64,000 nt of DNA from Fusibacter sp. A1. Its GTDB lineage: Bacteria; Bacillota; Clostridia; Peptostreptococcales; Acidaminobacteraceae. The position numbers were made by a program, and so were the translations under genes. The notes beneath the pieces are model-generated. The model did not search any database, was not told the origin of the DNA, and worked only from the letters and a program-made list of their open reading frames with translations. Numbering within the stretch: the first letter of the stretch is position 1; every line of letters starts with the position of its first letter. Where the stretch lies: assembly GCF_004125825.1 (NCBI RefSeq), contig NZ_QQWI01000003.1, forward strand, positions 1-64,000, in the 5' to 3' direction. Below, piece by piece: positions 27,387 through 38,107 of this stretch.

Positions 27387-28829
27387 TCACTTTTTTGCCC
27401 GTTCCCATGCTTTTTCGAGCATTTCCAAGTCAGAATTTTCCATTTTTCGCCCTAAGCTAGTGAATTCCGCCTCTACGCGAGAAAATCGATCGATGAATTT
27501 GTCAGTCGCCTGATGAAGACATAATTCGACATCCACCTGTAATTTCCTTGCAATATTGACAACTGTGAATAATAAATCGCCGGTCTCTTCCGCTATCCCA
27601 TCGCTGGATTCATTTTTAAGCGCTTCTTTGAGTTCGTCGATCTCCTCATGCAGTTTTTTGAACACTGGATCAAGTTCCTTCCAATCGAATCCTGCTTTTG
27701 AAGCTTTATGTTGAACCTTGTAGCTTCTAAAAAGTGCCGGCAGGCTCTTACCGAACTTCATCATCGTATCGGTGACCGTCTCATGTTTGTTTTCTTCTTT
27801 TTTTATCGCTTCCCAGTTGTCTAATACCTCTTCACTGTTAAGAGCTGTGATCTCACCAAACACATGAGGATGTCTCGAAACCATCTTTTCACAGATTCCA
27901 TCAAGTACCTCAGCCATGGCGAAATCGCCGTTTTCACGACCGATTTGAGCATGGAAAACGATTTGTAGCAAGAGATCTCCCAGTTCTTCCTCAAGTGCGA
28001 AAAGATCACCCGAGACGATCGCTTCTGCGACTTCATAAGCTTCTTCTAAAACATAGGGAGTCAACGTCACATGAGTCTGTTCCCTATCCCATGGGCAACC
28101 GTTCTCGCTTCTCAGGAGCTTCATGATTCTGACAAGATCATCATAGGACGCCCTTTTAGTCGCCTTGTTTTTCAAGACAACTACAGAAGTCAGGTGGTCA
28201 TATCCCTGATATCTGTCGAGCTCATAAAGTGGAAGGTGGACAATTTCTTCAAGTTCAGGAATGCCTACAGCCTTGAGGACGACCACAGGGTGGTCATCCA
28301 TGTACATTTCAGACAGCCAAATCTTGAGCTCTGAAGCGACAATAGCGTCATAACACTGTATGCAGACCATCGCATCATCATTGGCGGCATACGCCTGGTC
28401 AAGCTTTAGACAGTCGACAATCCGCATTCCATCAACAGGATCGACTCCAAGCCTTGTGATGATCGCATCCAAAAAGCTGGTCCCGTGGACCACGCGAATC
28501 ATGTCTGCGCCGTATTCGCTCATCAGAAGCTGAACTGTTTTTTCAGCCACAAAGGGATTGCCTGGTATGGCATACGTGATATCCGATATTTTCAACTTTT
28601 CGAGTATATCGTTCTTTATTCCCTGGTAGACCTCATCGAATTCTTCCGACGTCTCATAGAGGTAATCATAACTTTCAAAGGAGACACCCATCTCTTTAAG
28701 GGAGTCGATCACCGGATGTTTATCCGTTCTCAGGTAGACGACTTGACTCTCCTTTAACACCTGCATGGCTTCCATCGTCAAATAATTCAGATGCCCAGGC
28801 CCTAATCCCACTATGGTAAGTTTGTTCAT
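27387..28829 (-). CDS. mazG: Tetrapyrrole methylase / MazG pyrophosphohydrolase fusion (YabN-like)
   Basis: House-cleaning enzyme that hydrolyses non-canonical nucleoside triphosphates. The 480-residue protein has an N-terminal SAM-dependent tetrapyrrole methylase-like domain (about 1-220; TIVGLGPGHLNYLT, YAIPGNPFVAE) and a C-terminal MazG domain (about 230-480) with GCPWDREQTHVTL, the EEAYEVAEAI and EEELGDLLLQIVFHAQ metal-binding helices, then a second MazG-like half. ATG start after GGAG. Same fusion and position as Bacillus yabN. Confidence 0.95.
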   Translation of the reverse strand: MNKLTIVGLGPGHLNYLTMEAMQVLKESQVVYLRTDKHPVIDSLKEMGVSFESYDYLYETSEEFDEVYQGIKNDILEKLKISDITYAIPGNPFVAEKTVQLLMSEYGADMIRVVHGTSFLDAIITRLGVDPVDGMRIVDCLKLDQAYAANDDAMVCIQCYDAIVASELKIWLSEMYMDDHPVVVLKAVGIPELEEIVHLPLYELDRYQGYDHLTSVVVLKNKATKRASYDDLVRIMKLLRSENGCPWDREQTHVTLTPYVLEEAYEVAEAIVSGDLFALEEELGDLLLQIVFHAQIGRENGDFAMAEVLDGICEKMVSRHPHVFGEITALNSEEVLDNWEAIKKEENKHETVTDTMMKFGKSLPALFRSYKVQHKASKAGFDWKELDPVFKKLHEEIDELKEALKNESSDGIAEETGDLLFTVVNIARKLQVDVELCLHQATDKFIDRFSRVEAEFTSLGRKMENSDLEMLEKAWERAKK

Positions 28830-28838
28830 GATTTTCTC

Positions 28839-30422
28839 CTATCTGACGAGCTTTTTCAAAATGCGCTTACCTGGTAAAAATGCCAGGTCATCCGCATCCA
28901 ACGCTTTTATGACGAACAACATCACTCCATAAACCACGACACCTGCGACAACGCTCAGTGCTGTAGAAGTGACATTTCCAAATTTTACTATTAGAAGTAT
29001 ATAACCGAAATGCACCGCCACACCCATGACAATCGATGCGATAACAGGCTTTGCGATGGTATGGGTGATAGAGAATTTCGGTTTGATTTCCTTAAATACA
29101 GCCATGACATTCAAAACCACAGCTACAGAGAAGGCGAGAATCGTAGACAATCCGGCTCCTAGAATATTGATTGAAGGAATCCCTACAAGAACATAACACG
29201 CGACAATCTTAAAGGCCGCACCGATCATCAGATTCCTCGCAGGGGCATGTTGTTTACCTATACCTTGCAGGATACCAGTCGTCGCTTGGAACAAGGATAA
29301 GGCTATCAGACTCAGGCTCACCACCTTCAGCACGTTTGGAGCAAACTGCACCACACCGTCAAGGTTCGGCCATAAGAGGCTTAGGATAGGTCCTGAGAGT
29401 ACAAATAGACCGATCGCCGATGGAACACCAAGCAGAAGCGCCACCTTCATTCCGGTTTTCACCGTATTCTCAAGACCTATTCTGTCATTGACAGCCTTTA
29501 GTGCGGACACCGCCGGCAATAGGCTCACCTGAATCGCAGTAAACAGGATCTGAGGGAAGTTGACAAGGGATGCTGCATAGAAGGCGTGATAACTATAGAA
29601 TGACTTGGCAGTTTCACCATACCCGATGTCCTGCAGCCTATTGATGATGATAAAGGTGTCTATCATGTTGACAAGAGGCATTACAGAAGCACCTATCGTT
29701 ATTGGAATCGCAAGGAAGATCACCCGCTTTATCACCGCTTTGTTGTCTCTTAATCTACCGGCTTTCACTTTAGGAATATTGTTCTTTTTTCTAAAGTTGC
29801 GATAATAGAAAAACAGCAGGATGGTTCCCAAGATGGCACCGAACGTGGCAGCGAAGGTCGCTCCGGCAGCTGCAAACTCAGCACCGTACGGAATCAGCAC
29901 GATCGCAAGCACAAGACCTGTAGCAACCCGTCCTATCTGTTCGATGATTTGAGAAAGTCCAAATGGCGTAAGGTTGTGATGCCCCTGGAAATACCCACGA
30001 TAAGAGGACATATAAGACACGAAAAACAGTGCGATCGCAATCGCCTGCATCGAATAGACCGCTCTTTCATTGCCCGAAACCGAGGTAAGCACAGGAGCCA
30101 GGAAGAAGAGTATCGTCATTGTGCTAAGACCGATAAGCGTCATCACACGCCTCATGAGTCCAAACAGCTTCTCAGCTTCAATGATCTCTCCTCTGGCTTC
30201 ATGTTCAGAAACCAGTTTTGCGATCGCCGCCGGAAAACCGGCCGATGAAACGACAAGCAGCCAATTGTAGTATGGATAGACAGACGCCACGTAGCTGGAT
30301 CCTTCTTCACCCAATATGTTGCCAAGCGGCACCTTGTAGAAAGCACCGAGAATTTTTACGATGATACCTGCAACACCAAAAATCAGCGCCGCATTTACGA
30401 ATGATTTATTTTTTTGACTCAT
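28839..30422 (-). CDS. MATE/MurJ-superfamily lipid flippase (YabM/SpoVB-like)
   Basis: Polytopic membrane protein of about 527 residues in the polysaccharide-transporter family that includes YtgP, SpoVB and YabM. About 14 membrane helices are visible. It starts SQKNKSFVNAALIFGVAG, with PLGNILGEEG in the first loop region. It probably flips a lipid-linked wall precursor. The upstream extension of the frame looks non-coding; GAGG lies 6 nt before the ATG at 30422. Position before mazG matches yabM. A terminator separates it from prsA. Confidence 0.88.
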   Translation of the reverse strand: MSQKNKSFVNAALIFGVAGIIVKILGAFYKVPLGNILGEEGSSYVASVYPYYNWLLVVSSAGFPAAIAKLVSEHEARGEIIEAEKLFGLMRRVMTLIGLSTMTILFFLAPVLTSVSGNERAVYSMQAIAIALFFVSYMSSYRGYFQGHHNLTPFGLSQIIEQIGRVATGLVLAIVLIPYGAEFAAAGATFAATFGAILGTILLFFYYRNFRKKNNIPKVKAGRLRDNKAVIKRVIFLAIPITIGASVMPLVNMIDTFIIINRLQDIGYGETAKSFYSYHAFYAASLVNFPQILFTAIQVSLLPAVSALKAVNDRIGLENTVKTGMKVALLLGVPSAIGLFVLSGPILSLLWPNLDGVVQFAPNVLKVVSLSLIALSLFQATTGILQGIGKQHAPARNLMIGAAFKIVACYVLVGIPSINILGAGLSTILAFSVAVVLNVMAVFKEIKPKFSITHTIAKPVIASIVMGVAVHFGYILLIVKFGNVTSTALSVVAGVVVYGVMLFVIKALDADDLAFLPGKRILKKLVR

Positions 30423-30507
30423 GATTTTCCTCATTTTATACTCTATCGAAATTAAGTTCCACAGTACATACAATAATACACCAATTCGATATTGAAAGAA
30501 AGGTCTA

Positions 30508-30545
30508 CTAAAAAGTAAAGAGCCAAGTGTTTTCACACCTGACTC
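30508..30545 (-). terminator. Terminator after the PrsA gene
   Basis: On the minus strand GAGTCAGGTGT-GAAA-ACACTTGGCTC forms an 11-bp stem (with G-U pairs) and a GAAA tetraloop, followed by TTTACTTTTT. Confidence 0.82.
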
Positions 30546-30562
30546 CCAAACAACTGATCCGA

Positions 30563-31552
30563 TTACTGCCCGATTAATTCATCATGTCTTTCAATGGTCG
30601 CAGCTTCCATCAGTTCAGCAACCTTCTCGTGGTATGCCGCTTCAATTTTAGCCTCCATCAGATTTTGACGGATCGCGTTGATTTCTTCTTCGCTCACTTC
30701 GTTCGCTCTCATGTCGGCGATTGTCTGACGATTGTCGACTTTGATGATGTGGAATCCGAACTGGCTTTCAACAGGTTCTGAAACAACACCGACCTCAAGC
30801 TCGAATGCCGCATCTTCAAATGCAGGAACCATCTCTCCACGCATAAAGAATCCAAGATCACCACCAAGCGCTCCGCTTCCTGTATCTGTCGAAACTTCAG
30901 CAGCGATCACTTCAAAGGCTTCTCCAGATTTGATTCTTGCGATCACCGCATCAGCTTCTTCAAGCGTAGCCACCAATATGTGTCTTGCGCTCACTCTTGC
31001 AACCATCGCCTCAAAGGTTTCATCATCGATGCTGTCTGTCTCGTTGACAGACGCCTCTAGGATTTCAACAAATCTAGATGCATATAGTGAACTCTCGATC
31101 TGAGACTTGATAAACGCCTCGTCGATACCGTTCTCTTTATAAAACGCAGCTTGTTCTACGTTGTCTTTCATTTCAGCATCGTAGTATTTCTGATAGGCGT
31201 CTTCAATTTCAGCGACTTCGATCGCCTGGTCAAGTGACTTCACATACTCGTATTTAAGTACGTCTAAAATCATATTGTTCATAATTTCAACTTTGATCAG
31301 TTCGCCAAGCGCTTTTCCGTTATATTCTTGTGAAAGTGCGTCTTCACCGTAAATTTCAATGTAGTTTCTTTTGACGATCGCGTAAGTTTTTTCAAAAGCC
31401 TCTAGTGTGATTTCTTCACCATCGACTACAGCTAAGATATTTCCTACCTCATCCTTATTTGTCGCATTTACATCATTTGCCTTGTCCTGACTGCATCCTG
31501 CCATCATTAGAACAAAGACCAAAATTAATACTACTGCTACTGAACGTTTCAT
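30563..31552 (-). CDS. prsA: PrsA/SurA-like peptidyl-prolyl isomerase lipoprotein
   Basis: Extracytoplasmic foldase. The 329-residue protein has a lipoprotein signal peptide with lipobox MMAGCS (modified C20), a SurA-N-like helical region, and a parvulin domain (about 190-290; ARHILVATLEEADAV, GSGALGGDLGFFMRGEMVPAFE, FGFHIIKV). ATG start after GAGAGG. Located directly after mfd, as in Clostridia and in place of Bacillus spoVT. Confidence 0.92.
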   Translation of the reverse strand: MKRSVAVVLILVFVLMMAGCSQDKANDVNATNKDEVGNILAVVDGEEITLEAFEKTYAIVKRNYIEIYGEDALSQEYNGKALGELIKVEIMNNMILDVLKYEYVKSLDQAIEVAEIEDAYQKYYDAEMKDNVEQAAFYKENGIDEAFIKSQIESSLYASRFVEILEASVNETDSIDDETFEAMVARVSARHILVATLEEADAVIARIKSGEAFEVIAAEVSTDTGSGALGGDLGFFMRGEMVPAFEDAAFELEVGVVSEPVESQFGFHIIKVDNRQTIADMRANEVSEEEINAIRQNLMEAKIEAAYHEKVAELMEAATIERHDELIGQ

Positions 31553-31561
31553 TTTCCTCTC

Positions 31562-34500
31562 CTATGACTGTGCGTTTTGTGCTTTAATCTCATCTAAAGC
31601 ATCTATAAATGTTTCAAGTATTTGAACTGTCCTATTTAAGACTTTTGTAGGATCGTCTTTTATCTTGATAAGTCCGATATCAAAGCGCGGTATTTCTGCA
31701 CCGACAAATTTCAGTTCCTTATCATTATACGCATCAAGCACAATAGAAATCAACTGCGGATTGACTTTTGTATTCTGACTGTAAACTAATTCTACAAATC
31801 TTTCCTTTTGAGCCACTTTTTCAAAGCCCAGCAGCATCGCCATACTGCGGATGTATCCGACAAGGATGAGATTCATCACAGAAGTCGGAATTTTACCATA
31901 TAGGTCAAACAGCTCATCTTCAATATTCTCCTTATCCTCCTTGTGTCTGATGGAAGATATTTTTTTATAAAGATCGATTTTGAACCTCGAATCGGTGATA
32001 TAGAATTTTGGAATATAGGCTTCACACGGTACTTCGACAGAGGTGTCGATCGATTCCTCCACCTTTTCGCCTTTCACTTTGCTGACCGCCTCTTCAAGGA
32101 GCTTGCAGTAAAGCTCGTACCCGATGGATGCCAAGTGCCCATGCTGCTGCGATCCCAACAGGTTCCCGGCTCCCCTGAGCTCTAGGTCCCTCATCGCGAT
32201 TTTAAAGCCCGACCCCAAATCCGTGAACTCCTTTATCGCCTTCAACCGTTTTTCAGCGACTTCAGACAAGACCTTCTGCTTATCATAGGTCAAATAGGCA
32301 TAGGCAAGCCTGTTGCTCCTGCCGACACGGCCTCTTAGCTGATAAAGCTGGGAAAGACCTAGATGGTCCGCGCGGTTGATGATGATGGTGTTCACATTGC
32401 TGATGTCAAGACCCGTTTCGATGATCGTGGTGCTCACAAGCACGTCGAACTCATGGTTCATGAAATCGAGCATCAGTTTTTCCAGCACATGTTCGTTCAT
32501 CTGTCCGTGGGCATAGGCGATTCTGGCTTCTGGAACCAGCCTGATCAGCGACGAAGTGACATCATCAATGTCGTTCACCCGGTTGTGCACAAAGTAGACC
32601 TGGCCACCGCGGTCCATCTCCCTCAGGATCGCCTCCCTAAGGGCTCCCTCCTGATAATCGAGCACATACGTCTGTATCGGATACCGGTCTTCAGGCGGAT
32701 CTTCAATAAGACTCATATCTCTTATTCCCACAAGGCTCATGTGAAGGGTTCTGGGTATGGGAGTCGCCGAAAGCGACAGCACATCGACTGTGGACCGGAT
32801 CAACTTGATTTTTTCCTTATGTTTGACGCCGAACCGTTGCTCCTCATCGATGACAAGTAAGCCAAGGTCCTTGTACTTCACATCCTTAGAAAGTAACCTA
32901 TGGGTTCCGACGACAACATCGTAGACACCTGTGCGCAGTCCTTCAATGACCTCTTCCTGTTCCCGTTTACTTCTGAAACGGCTTAAAACTCCGATTTTTA
33001 CAGGATACTTTGAAAATCGGTGGATCATCGTATTGAAATGCTGCTGCGCCAAGATCGTTGTCGGGACTAAAATAGCAACCTGTTTCGAGTCGTTGACCGC
33101 CTTAAAGATCGCACGCATCGCAACTTCTGTCTTTCCATATCCCACATCACCGCACAGAAGACGGTCCATGGGTTTTGGTTTTTCCATGTCCTTTTTGATC
33201 TCGATGATGCATTTGAGCTGGTCGTTGGTTTCCTGATAGGGGAAACTGTCCTCGAACTGCATTTGCCATTCGCTGTCGCCTGCAAACGCATAACCCTTTC
33301 GACTGTCCCTTTCGGCATACAGCGCGATCAGGTCGTCTGTCATATCCTCGATCGCCTTTTTGACCTTCTGCTTCGTCTGCTTCCATTCGTTCGATCCAAG
33401 CTTGCTCATTCTGACATGCTTGATTTCATTGCCCAGATATTTTTGAAGCGTGTTCATCTTTTCGACAGGCACATAAAGGACGTCGTCACCCTTATAGGTG
33501 ATCTTCAGAAAGTCCTTTTTTTGTCCGTCGACTTTAAGCTGGAACACCCCTTGATACTGGCCTATACCATGGGCTTCATGAACTACGAAGTCACTGATTT
33601 CAAGTTCCGAAAAGGCTTTGATCGCCCTTGCATTCTTAATGGGTTTTCTTCGTTTTAGTTGTTTTCCGCCGTAAAGCTCATACTCAGTCAGTACAATTTG
33701 CTTGAAGGTGTCTATCGAAAAACCCGAAGTAAAACCTTTATCGATGATTCTGACTCTTTGGTCATCCTCTTGTATGTCGTCTTTGTTTTCAACACCCTCC
33801 AGACCCTGGTCGGACAGCCATCTTAAGATACCCTGCGCCTTTTCGGCGCCTTCGACCATGATCCAGATCCTGTAATGCTTGGCGATCCAGACCTTGATAT
33901 CTTTAGCCGCAAGCTCCAGCTGCTGATGGTACACCGCAGCCTCTCTAAAGTGATAATCGATGATCGACTGAAGCTTGAGATGCCCTACGGGTGTTTTAAG
34001 TCCTGTGAATGTAACAAGCCTGCTGATTTGACAGCCGTTGAGCCATTCGCTGAAAGGCAGCAGCAGGTTTCCCTGTTCACCGACGACTTCGCCTCGTTCA
34101 AGGTGGCTCTTAAACCGGTCTTCCCAGTCCTCGTATTTTCCCTTTACACGGTCTGAAAGTCGGTTGAAGCTCCACGTGATCAGCAAGGTGTCATCGATAT
34201 AGTCGAAGATGGAAAAGGGGGTCTTCAACATGACTGGAATCAGTTTGAACCACTCATCAAAGTGAGTCCCCGATTCCAGCTGTTCGACAATGAGTTCATA
34301 CCTGCTTTTCTGTTCAGGCACCTTGCATCCTGAGGCAAGTTTTTTGACCCTCTCTACAGCCGAAGTCCTTTCCCTAGTGCTCAAAAGACCTTCTCTGCAG
34401 GGTCTGACCACTACCTTATCGACATTCCCTGTCGATATTTGCGTGTCTATTTCAAATGCTCGTACGCTATCGATTTCATCGCCGAAAAACTCGATCCGAT

Positions 34501-35059
34501 GGGGATGGGAGTACCTGGGAAGGTAAACATCGACAATCCCACCACGCACGCAGAACTGCCCTTTTGACTCGACCACATCCACGCGGTCGAATCCGAAGGA
34601 TACCAGTTCTCTGATCAGTTCCTCAAGCTCCATCTCATCTCCCATTTCCAGTGAAAAGGGACTCGTCTTGTACAGCTTGTCAGAAACCATCGGATGCAGC
34701 ATCGCATCTGCTGTCGTTAGAATCAGCGCGTCTTCATCCTCAAGAAGCGCATAGATGGATTCGAGTCTTTCATACTCGATTTGATGGGAGTGGGAATAGG
34801 TGTCGAAAAAGGTCAGTTCCAATCTCGGCAGTGTGTGGATCGTTTCGATAAAAGGCTCCAGAACCTCTTTTGCCTTTAGGACATCACTTTCGTTTTCAAG
34901 AACGACGACCGCTCTTCTGTGTTCTTTTACAAGTGCGATCACATTAAAGAGAAAGGCACTTTCTGTAACGCCGAAAACCGCAGTAGGAGTAACTCCACTG
35001 CGGATGTTTTCTGTTAACGTATTGAATTCGACCGAATTTTTGAAAAAATGTTTGAACAT
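31562..35059 (-). CDS. mfd: Transcription-repair coupling factor Mfd
   Basis: Removes stalled RNA polymerase at DNA lesions and recruits UvrA. About 1165 residues: UvrB-like N-terminal modules, the polymerase-interacting domain ([21 protein letters not shown]), a superfamily 2 translocase with Walker [15 protein letters not shown] near 636 and DEEQ box near 736, the RecG-like TRG motif, and the C-terminal D7 domain. The frame opens at GTG 35065; ATG at 35059 is preferred. It follows pth by a few nucleotides. Confidence 0.96.
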   Translation of the reverse strand: MFKHFFKNSVEFNTLTENIRSGVTPTAVFGVTESAFLFNVIALVKEHRRAVVVLENESDVLKAKEVLEPFIETIHTLPRLELTFFDTYSHSHQIEYERLESIYALLEDEDALILTTADAMLHPMVSDKLYKTSPFSLEMGDEMELEELIRELVSFGFDRVDVVESKGQFCVRGGIVDVYLPRYSHPHRIEFFGDEIDSVRAFEIDTQISTGNVDKVVVRPCREGLLSTRERTSAVERVKKLASGCKVPEQKSRYELIVEQLESGTHFDEWFKLIPVMLKTPFSIFDYIDDTLLITWSFNRLSDRVKGKYEDWEDRFKSHLERGEVVGEQGNLLLPFSEWLNGCQISRLVTFTGLKTPVGHLKLQSIIDYHFREAAVYHQQLELAAKDIKVWIAKHYRIWIMVEGAEKAQGILRWLSDQGLEGVENKDDIQEDDQRVRIIDKGFTSGFSIDTFKQIVLTEYELYGGKQLKRRKPIKNARAIKAFSELEISDFVVHEAHGIGQYQGVFQLKVDGQKKDFLKITYKGDDVLYVPVEKMNTLQKYLGNEIKHVRMSKLGSNEWKQTKQKVKKAIEDMTDDLIALYAERDSRKGYAFAGDSEWQMQFEDSFPYQETNDQLKCIIEIKKDMEKPKPMDRLLCGDVGYGKTEVAMRAIFKAVNDSKQVAILVPTTILAQQHFNTMIHRFSKYPVKIGVLSRFRSKREQEEVIEGLRTGVYDVVVGTHRLLSKDVKYKDLGLLVIDEEQRFGVKHKEKIKLIRSTVDVLSLSATPIPRTLHMSLVGIRDMSLIEDPPEDRYPIQTYVLDYQEGALREAILREMDRGGQVYFVHNRVNDIDDVTSSLIRLVPEARIAYAHGQMNEHVLEKLMLDFMNHEFDVLVSTTIIETGLDISNVNTIIINRADHLGLSQLYQLRGRVGRSNRLAYAYLTYDKQKVLSEVAEKRLKAIKEFTDLGSGFKIAMRDLELRGAGNLLGSQQHGHLASIGYELYCKLLEEAVSKVKGEKVEESIDTSVEVPCEAYIPKFYITDSRFKIDLYKKISSIRHKEDKENIEDELFDLYGKIPTSVMNLILVGYIRSMAMLLGFEKVAQKERFVELVYSQNTKVNPQLISIVLDAYNDKELKFVGAEIPRFDIGLIKIKDDPTKVLNRTVQILETFIDALDEIKAQNAQS

Positions 35060-35067
35060 AACCACAC

Positions 35068-35625
35068 CTAACCGTTGTAGCGATTCATCGCCAGGTTCAG
35101 GTCGTCCTTGACCCAGGTTTCAATCGCTTCCACACTTCGTATCACCGCTTCTTCCATAAGCGGTATCTCGTCTTTCTTAAAACCGGATAAGACAAACTTC
35201 TCCAGTGGAATCACAGCGGATTTTCCGACGCCGATTCTTATGCGGGGAAAACCGTCCTGCTTAAGTAAGAAGATGATGTTTCTCATCCCGTTGTGCGTTC
35301 CAGCGCTTCCCTTGGGTCTGATTCTGACCTTTCCAGGATCCAGGTCGATATCATCGTACACTACGATCAGATTTTCGAGCGGTACTTTGTAGAAGTGAAG
35401 TAGACCCACCACGGATTCTCCGCTTAAGTTCATATAGGTCTGCGGTTTTACCAGCACGACTTTTTCACTGCCGATCGTACCTTCTCCGATAAGCGCCTTG
35501 TGTTTATGCTTTTTTACCTGAATGTGATGCTTCTGAGCCAAATAATCGATCGCTTCAAATCCGATATTATGCCTTGTCCCACTGTATTTACTACCTGGGT
35601 TTCCTAATCCAACAATAATGTACAT
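35068..35625 (-). CDS. pth: Peptidyl-tRNA hydrolase
   Basis: Releases peptides from prematurely dropped peptidyl-tRNAs. The 185-residue protein has the N-terminal GLGNPGSKYSGTRHNIGFEA with the catalytic histidine, KPQTYMNLSGESV, and YDDIDLDPGKVRIRPKGSAG motifs. First gene of the pth-mfd-prsA unit, the order conserved in Firmicutes. Confidence 0.97.
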   Translation of the reverse strand: MYIIVGLGNPGSKYSGTRHNIGFEAIDYLAQKHHIQVKKHKHKALIGEGTIGSEKVVLVKPQTYMNLSGESVVGLLHFYKVPLENLIVVYDDIDLDPGKVRIRPKGSAGTHNGMRNIIFLLKQDGFPRIRIGVGKSAVIPLEKFVLSGFKKDEIPLMEEAVIRSVEAIETWVKDDLNLAMNRYNG

Positions 35626-35717
35626 CCTTCACCCGACCTTTTTACGTCATTTATTCTTAACAACACAAAGAGAGCGACTTTTAAAAAGTCCCCCCTGTGC
35701 TGAGTTGATCCGGTCAT

Positions 35718-35726
35718 TATTATACC
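35718..35726 (-). promoter_or_regulatory. Extended -10 promoter before pth
   Basis: On the minus strand TGGTATAAT, an extended -10 with a perfect TATAAT, lies about 95 nt before pth and just past the DUF302 stop. The leader between them includes an ACTTTTTAAAAGT self-complementary stretch. Confidence 0.6.
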
Positions 35727-35746
35727 ACATTCACCTGTAATAATCC

Positions 35747-36139
35747 CTAAAGTATTGTTTTTGTATTCTGAAGCAAGCTTCTTAGAGCCTTCTCCACCGT
35801 TTCAGCTACGACTGCGACTTCACTTCCACCTCTTGCTGTCATGTCGTCCTTAGGGGATAGAAAGCCTGCAAACACGTCGCCCTTCTCTTCTCTTACGACA
35901 ACTTTGCATGGCAGCGTATACGCATACCAGGTATCTTTTCCGATTACGCCCTGTGCAAGCGCGGGTTTGCAGATTTCAAGAAGCGTCGCCCTTGTGTCGA
36001 TCGGATACCCCTTGCTTTTGAGCACCTCATGAAACTCAAGTTCGAATAGTATTCCAAAACCGATATCCGGCAGATGCTTTTTAATCACTTCAAGGGTGTG
36101 CTCGAAGGACAAATCGCTCTTATGTTCATGTACAATCAT
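35747..36139 (-). CDS. DUF302 domain protein
   Basis: About 130 residues, one DUF302 domain of unknown function, with FGILFELEFHEVLKSKGYPI, EICKPALAQGVI and the conserved LPCKVVVREEKG segment, where a cysteine is kept. GTG and TTG codons lie just upstream in frame; ATG at 36139 is preferred because the GGTGA at the end of the pirin gene can serve as its ribosome site. Last in a TPR-pirin-DUF302 unit; in other bacteria DUF302 is linked to redox or sulfur genes, which may or may not apply. Confidence 0.78.
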   Translation of the reverse strand: MIVHEHKSDLSFEHTLEVIKKHLPDIGFGILFELEFHEVLKSKGYPIDTRATLLEICKPALAQGVIGKDTWYAYTLPCKVVVREEKGDVFAGFLSPKDDMTARGGSEVAVVAETVEKALRSLLQNTKTIL

Positions 36140-36140
36140 T

Positions 36141-36962
36141 TCATTCACCAATTAAACCTTTCTTATAGTCATCAAAGGCTTTTGCGATTTCCTCTTTGGA
36201 GTTCATCACAAAAGGTCCGCCTTTTACCATCGGTTCAAGCGTCGGTGGGCCGCTAAAATAAATGCAGCCGCCATCACTGCTCAGTTTTATGTGAATGGGT
36301 TCATCCGCCTCCACGACCACAAGATGCTTCGGATCCACCCATTGGCCGCATACGGACATTCCGCCGTCGTATACATAGAAGAAGTGTCTTCCGCCTTTTG
36401 TGATCGGTACGGTCATCACCTCTTCGTGCTCTGCCATGATATCAAATAATAGTCCGTCAAAGTATCCGTGGTCGGGACCATGCCGCCCTTCAAATTCTCC
36501 TGCGATCACTCTCACCGTGATTCCACCATGGCCGATAAGAGGAAGGTCTTCCGGTTCGACCTGGTCATACATGGGTTCAACCATCTTATCCTTTTTAAGT
36601 AGCGACAGCCAAAGCTGATAGCCCCAGATTCCCTCCTGTGACTGCTCTGGCATTTCAGAATGTAGTATGCCTCTTCCCGCTGTCATCCACTGAACGGCAT
36701 TCGCTCCTATCACACCCGAATTCCCTTTCGAATCCTTGTGTGCGATTCTTCCTTTTTTCATATAGGTTATCGTCTGGATTCCTCGATGCGGATGGGTTGG
36801 AAATCCCTTGATGTAATCTTCTGGATTGGTGCTTCTGAACTCATCGAACAAGGGCACTGGATCCACTGAATCCACATAAGGATTTCCGATGATACGAAAC
36901 ACCTTTACGCCAGCTCCTTCTCGTACAGGATATGCAGGATGAATCTCAACGATTTTTTTCAT
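36141..36962 (-). CDS. Pirin-family protein (bicupin)
   Basis: The 273-residue protein has the pirin N-terminal cupin with metal-binding motif FPTHPHRGIQTITYMKKG and HSEMPEQS, and a C-terminal cupin. Bacterial pirins bind iron and some have quercetinase activity; the role here is not known. ATG start within GAACCTCC-type context; it overlaps the upstream TPR gene by 4 nt, so translation is coupled. Confidence 0.92.
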   Translation of the reverse strand: MKKIVEIHPAYPVREGAGVKVFRIIGNPYVDSVDPVPLFDEFRSTNPEDYIKGFPTHPHRGIQTITYMKKGRIAHKDSKGNSGVIGANAVQWMTAGRGILHSEMPEQSQEGIWGYQLWLSLLKKDKMVEPMYDQVEPEDLPLIGHGGITVRVIAGEFEGRHGPDHGYFDGLLFDIMAEHEEVMTVPITKGGRHFFYVYDGGMSVCGQWVDPKHLVVVEADEPIHIKLSSDGGCIYFSGPPTLEPMVKGGPFVMNSKEEIAKAFDDYKKGLIGE

Positions 36963-37954
36963 GCGCGAACCTCCTCTGTGAGTCTATAAAATTTTCTGAA
37001 AAACCTTAAGTTATTGAAATCCTCGTCATACTTGGCCTTGATGACATAACTAGGATTGTCTTTAATGGCACTTTCCAGATGTTCAAGCGCTTCGGTCTTA
37101 TGATGGGTCACCGCCATAAGCTTTGCAAGCAAGTAGTGGGCTTCCGCCTGATGTTCGTCGATCCTTACAGCGACTGTGAGCATCTCGGCACCCTTTTGAA
37201 ACCGTCCTGTTCTGCATAGTGCGTCGCCGTAATGGGTGTAGACAGACGCGTTGTCCATGCCACCAAAGAGAAGTTCCTCCGCATAACTTGCACGTTCCTC
37301 GTTTCTTTCAAGCCACTTGAGCAGTCTCATGATGTTAAAATGTACTCCATTGTCCTGTCCACCGAGGGTCTGGTAATATTGGAAAGTAGATAAGGCCTGC
37401 TCGTATTTCTTAAGACGCATCTGGACGCTACCCTTTAGTTTAAGGGCAAGCAGGTTGTTCTCATCCAAATCCAAAACCTGATCAAGCATCCGAAGCGAAG
37501 CCTCATGATGGTCTGTTCTGTATTCGGCGATGGCCAGATTGATCCTCGCATAGATATTCTCCGGGTGTAAGAGCAGAAAATGGTCCAAATACGGTTTGGC
37601 ATGGTTGTAATCCTTAAGCTGAATATAGTTGTCCCCGATGATATTGTCGATCTCATCAAAAAACGGTTCAATTTCCTTGGCTTTCTCAAAGACGTTTTTC
37701 GCATCATGATAGGCCTTCAGCCTGTACAGCACAAGTCCGTGCAGATATTGAAACAGAGGCACGGTCTGCTTGTCTAGTCGCGCGAAGTTCACATACATCT
37801 TCGCCAATTTATAATGTCCCTTGCTAAGCATCCGTTCTGTCATATGCTGCAAGTAATCAAGCCGATTGAATCTGGCGACAAACAAGAGATAGCTTATTCC
37901 CGAAAAATACTCGACTATTGAAACACCGGCCGCTAAAGCCACGATCATCATCAT
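36959..37954 (-). CDS. Membrane-anchored TPR protein
   Basis: The 331-residue protein starts with a hydrophobic segment (about 1-26) followed by about seven tetratricopeptide-like repeats (for example residues 85-115, 120-150, 155-185, 270-305), probably exposed to the cytoplasm as an interaction scaffold. ATG start after GGAGG; three consecutive ATG codons make the exact start uncertain. First gene of the unit with pirin and DUF302. No enzymatic domain is visible. Confidence 0.75.
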   Translation of the reverse strand: MMMIVALAAGVSIVEYFSGISYLLFVARFNRLDYLQHMTERMLSKGHYKLAKMYVNFARLDKQTVPLFQYLHGLVLYRLKAYHDAKNVFEKAKEIEPFFDEIDNIIGDNYIQLKDYNHAKPYLDHFLLLHPENIYARINLAIAEYRTDHHEASLRMLDQVLDLDENNLLALKLKGSVQMRLKKYEQALSTFQYYQTLGGQDNGVHFNIMRLLKWLERNEERASYAEELLFGGMDNASVYTHYGDALCRTGRFQKGAEMLTVAVRIDEHQAEAHYLLAKLMAVTHHKTEALEHLESAIKDNPSYVIKAKYDEDFNNLRFFRKFYRLTEEVRA

Positions 37955-37980
37955 ATCGCACCTCCTTACTCTTCATTTTA

Positions 37981-38010
37981 TTCATACCCTCAGATTAAAA
38001 TGAAACTCAA
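37981..38010 (-). promoter_or_regulatory. Candidate promoter for the TPR-pirin-DUF302 unit
   Basis: On the minus strand TTGAGT (38005-38010), 18 bp, TATGAA (37981-37986), just after the terminator of the ABC transporter unit. Confidence 0.45.
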
Positions 38011-38048
38011 CTTTTAACTTTACAAAGCAAGGTGGTTGCCGGTTGCTC

Positions 38049-38080
38049 AAAAAAAACCTGGAACATTTACATGTTCCAGG
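38049..38080 (-). terminator. Terminator of the ABC transporter operon
   Basis: On the minus strand CCTGGAACAT / ATGTTCCAGG is followed by eight T residues. Confidence 0.92.
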
Positions 38081-38107
38081 GCTTTTTGAATTTGATCGCT
38101 AAATGCG

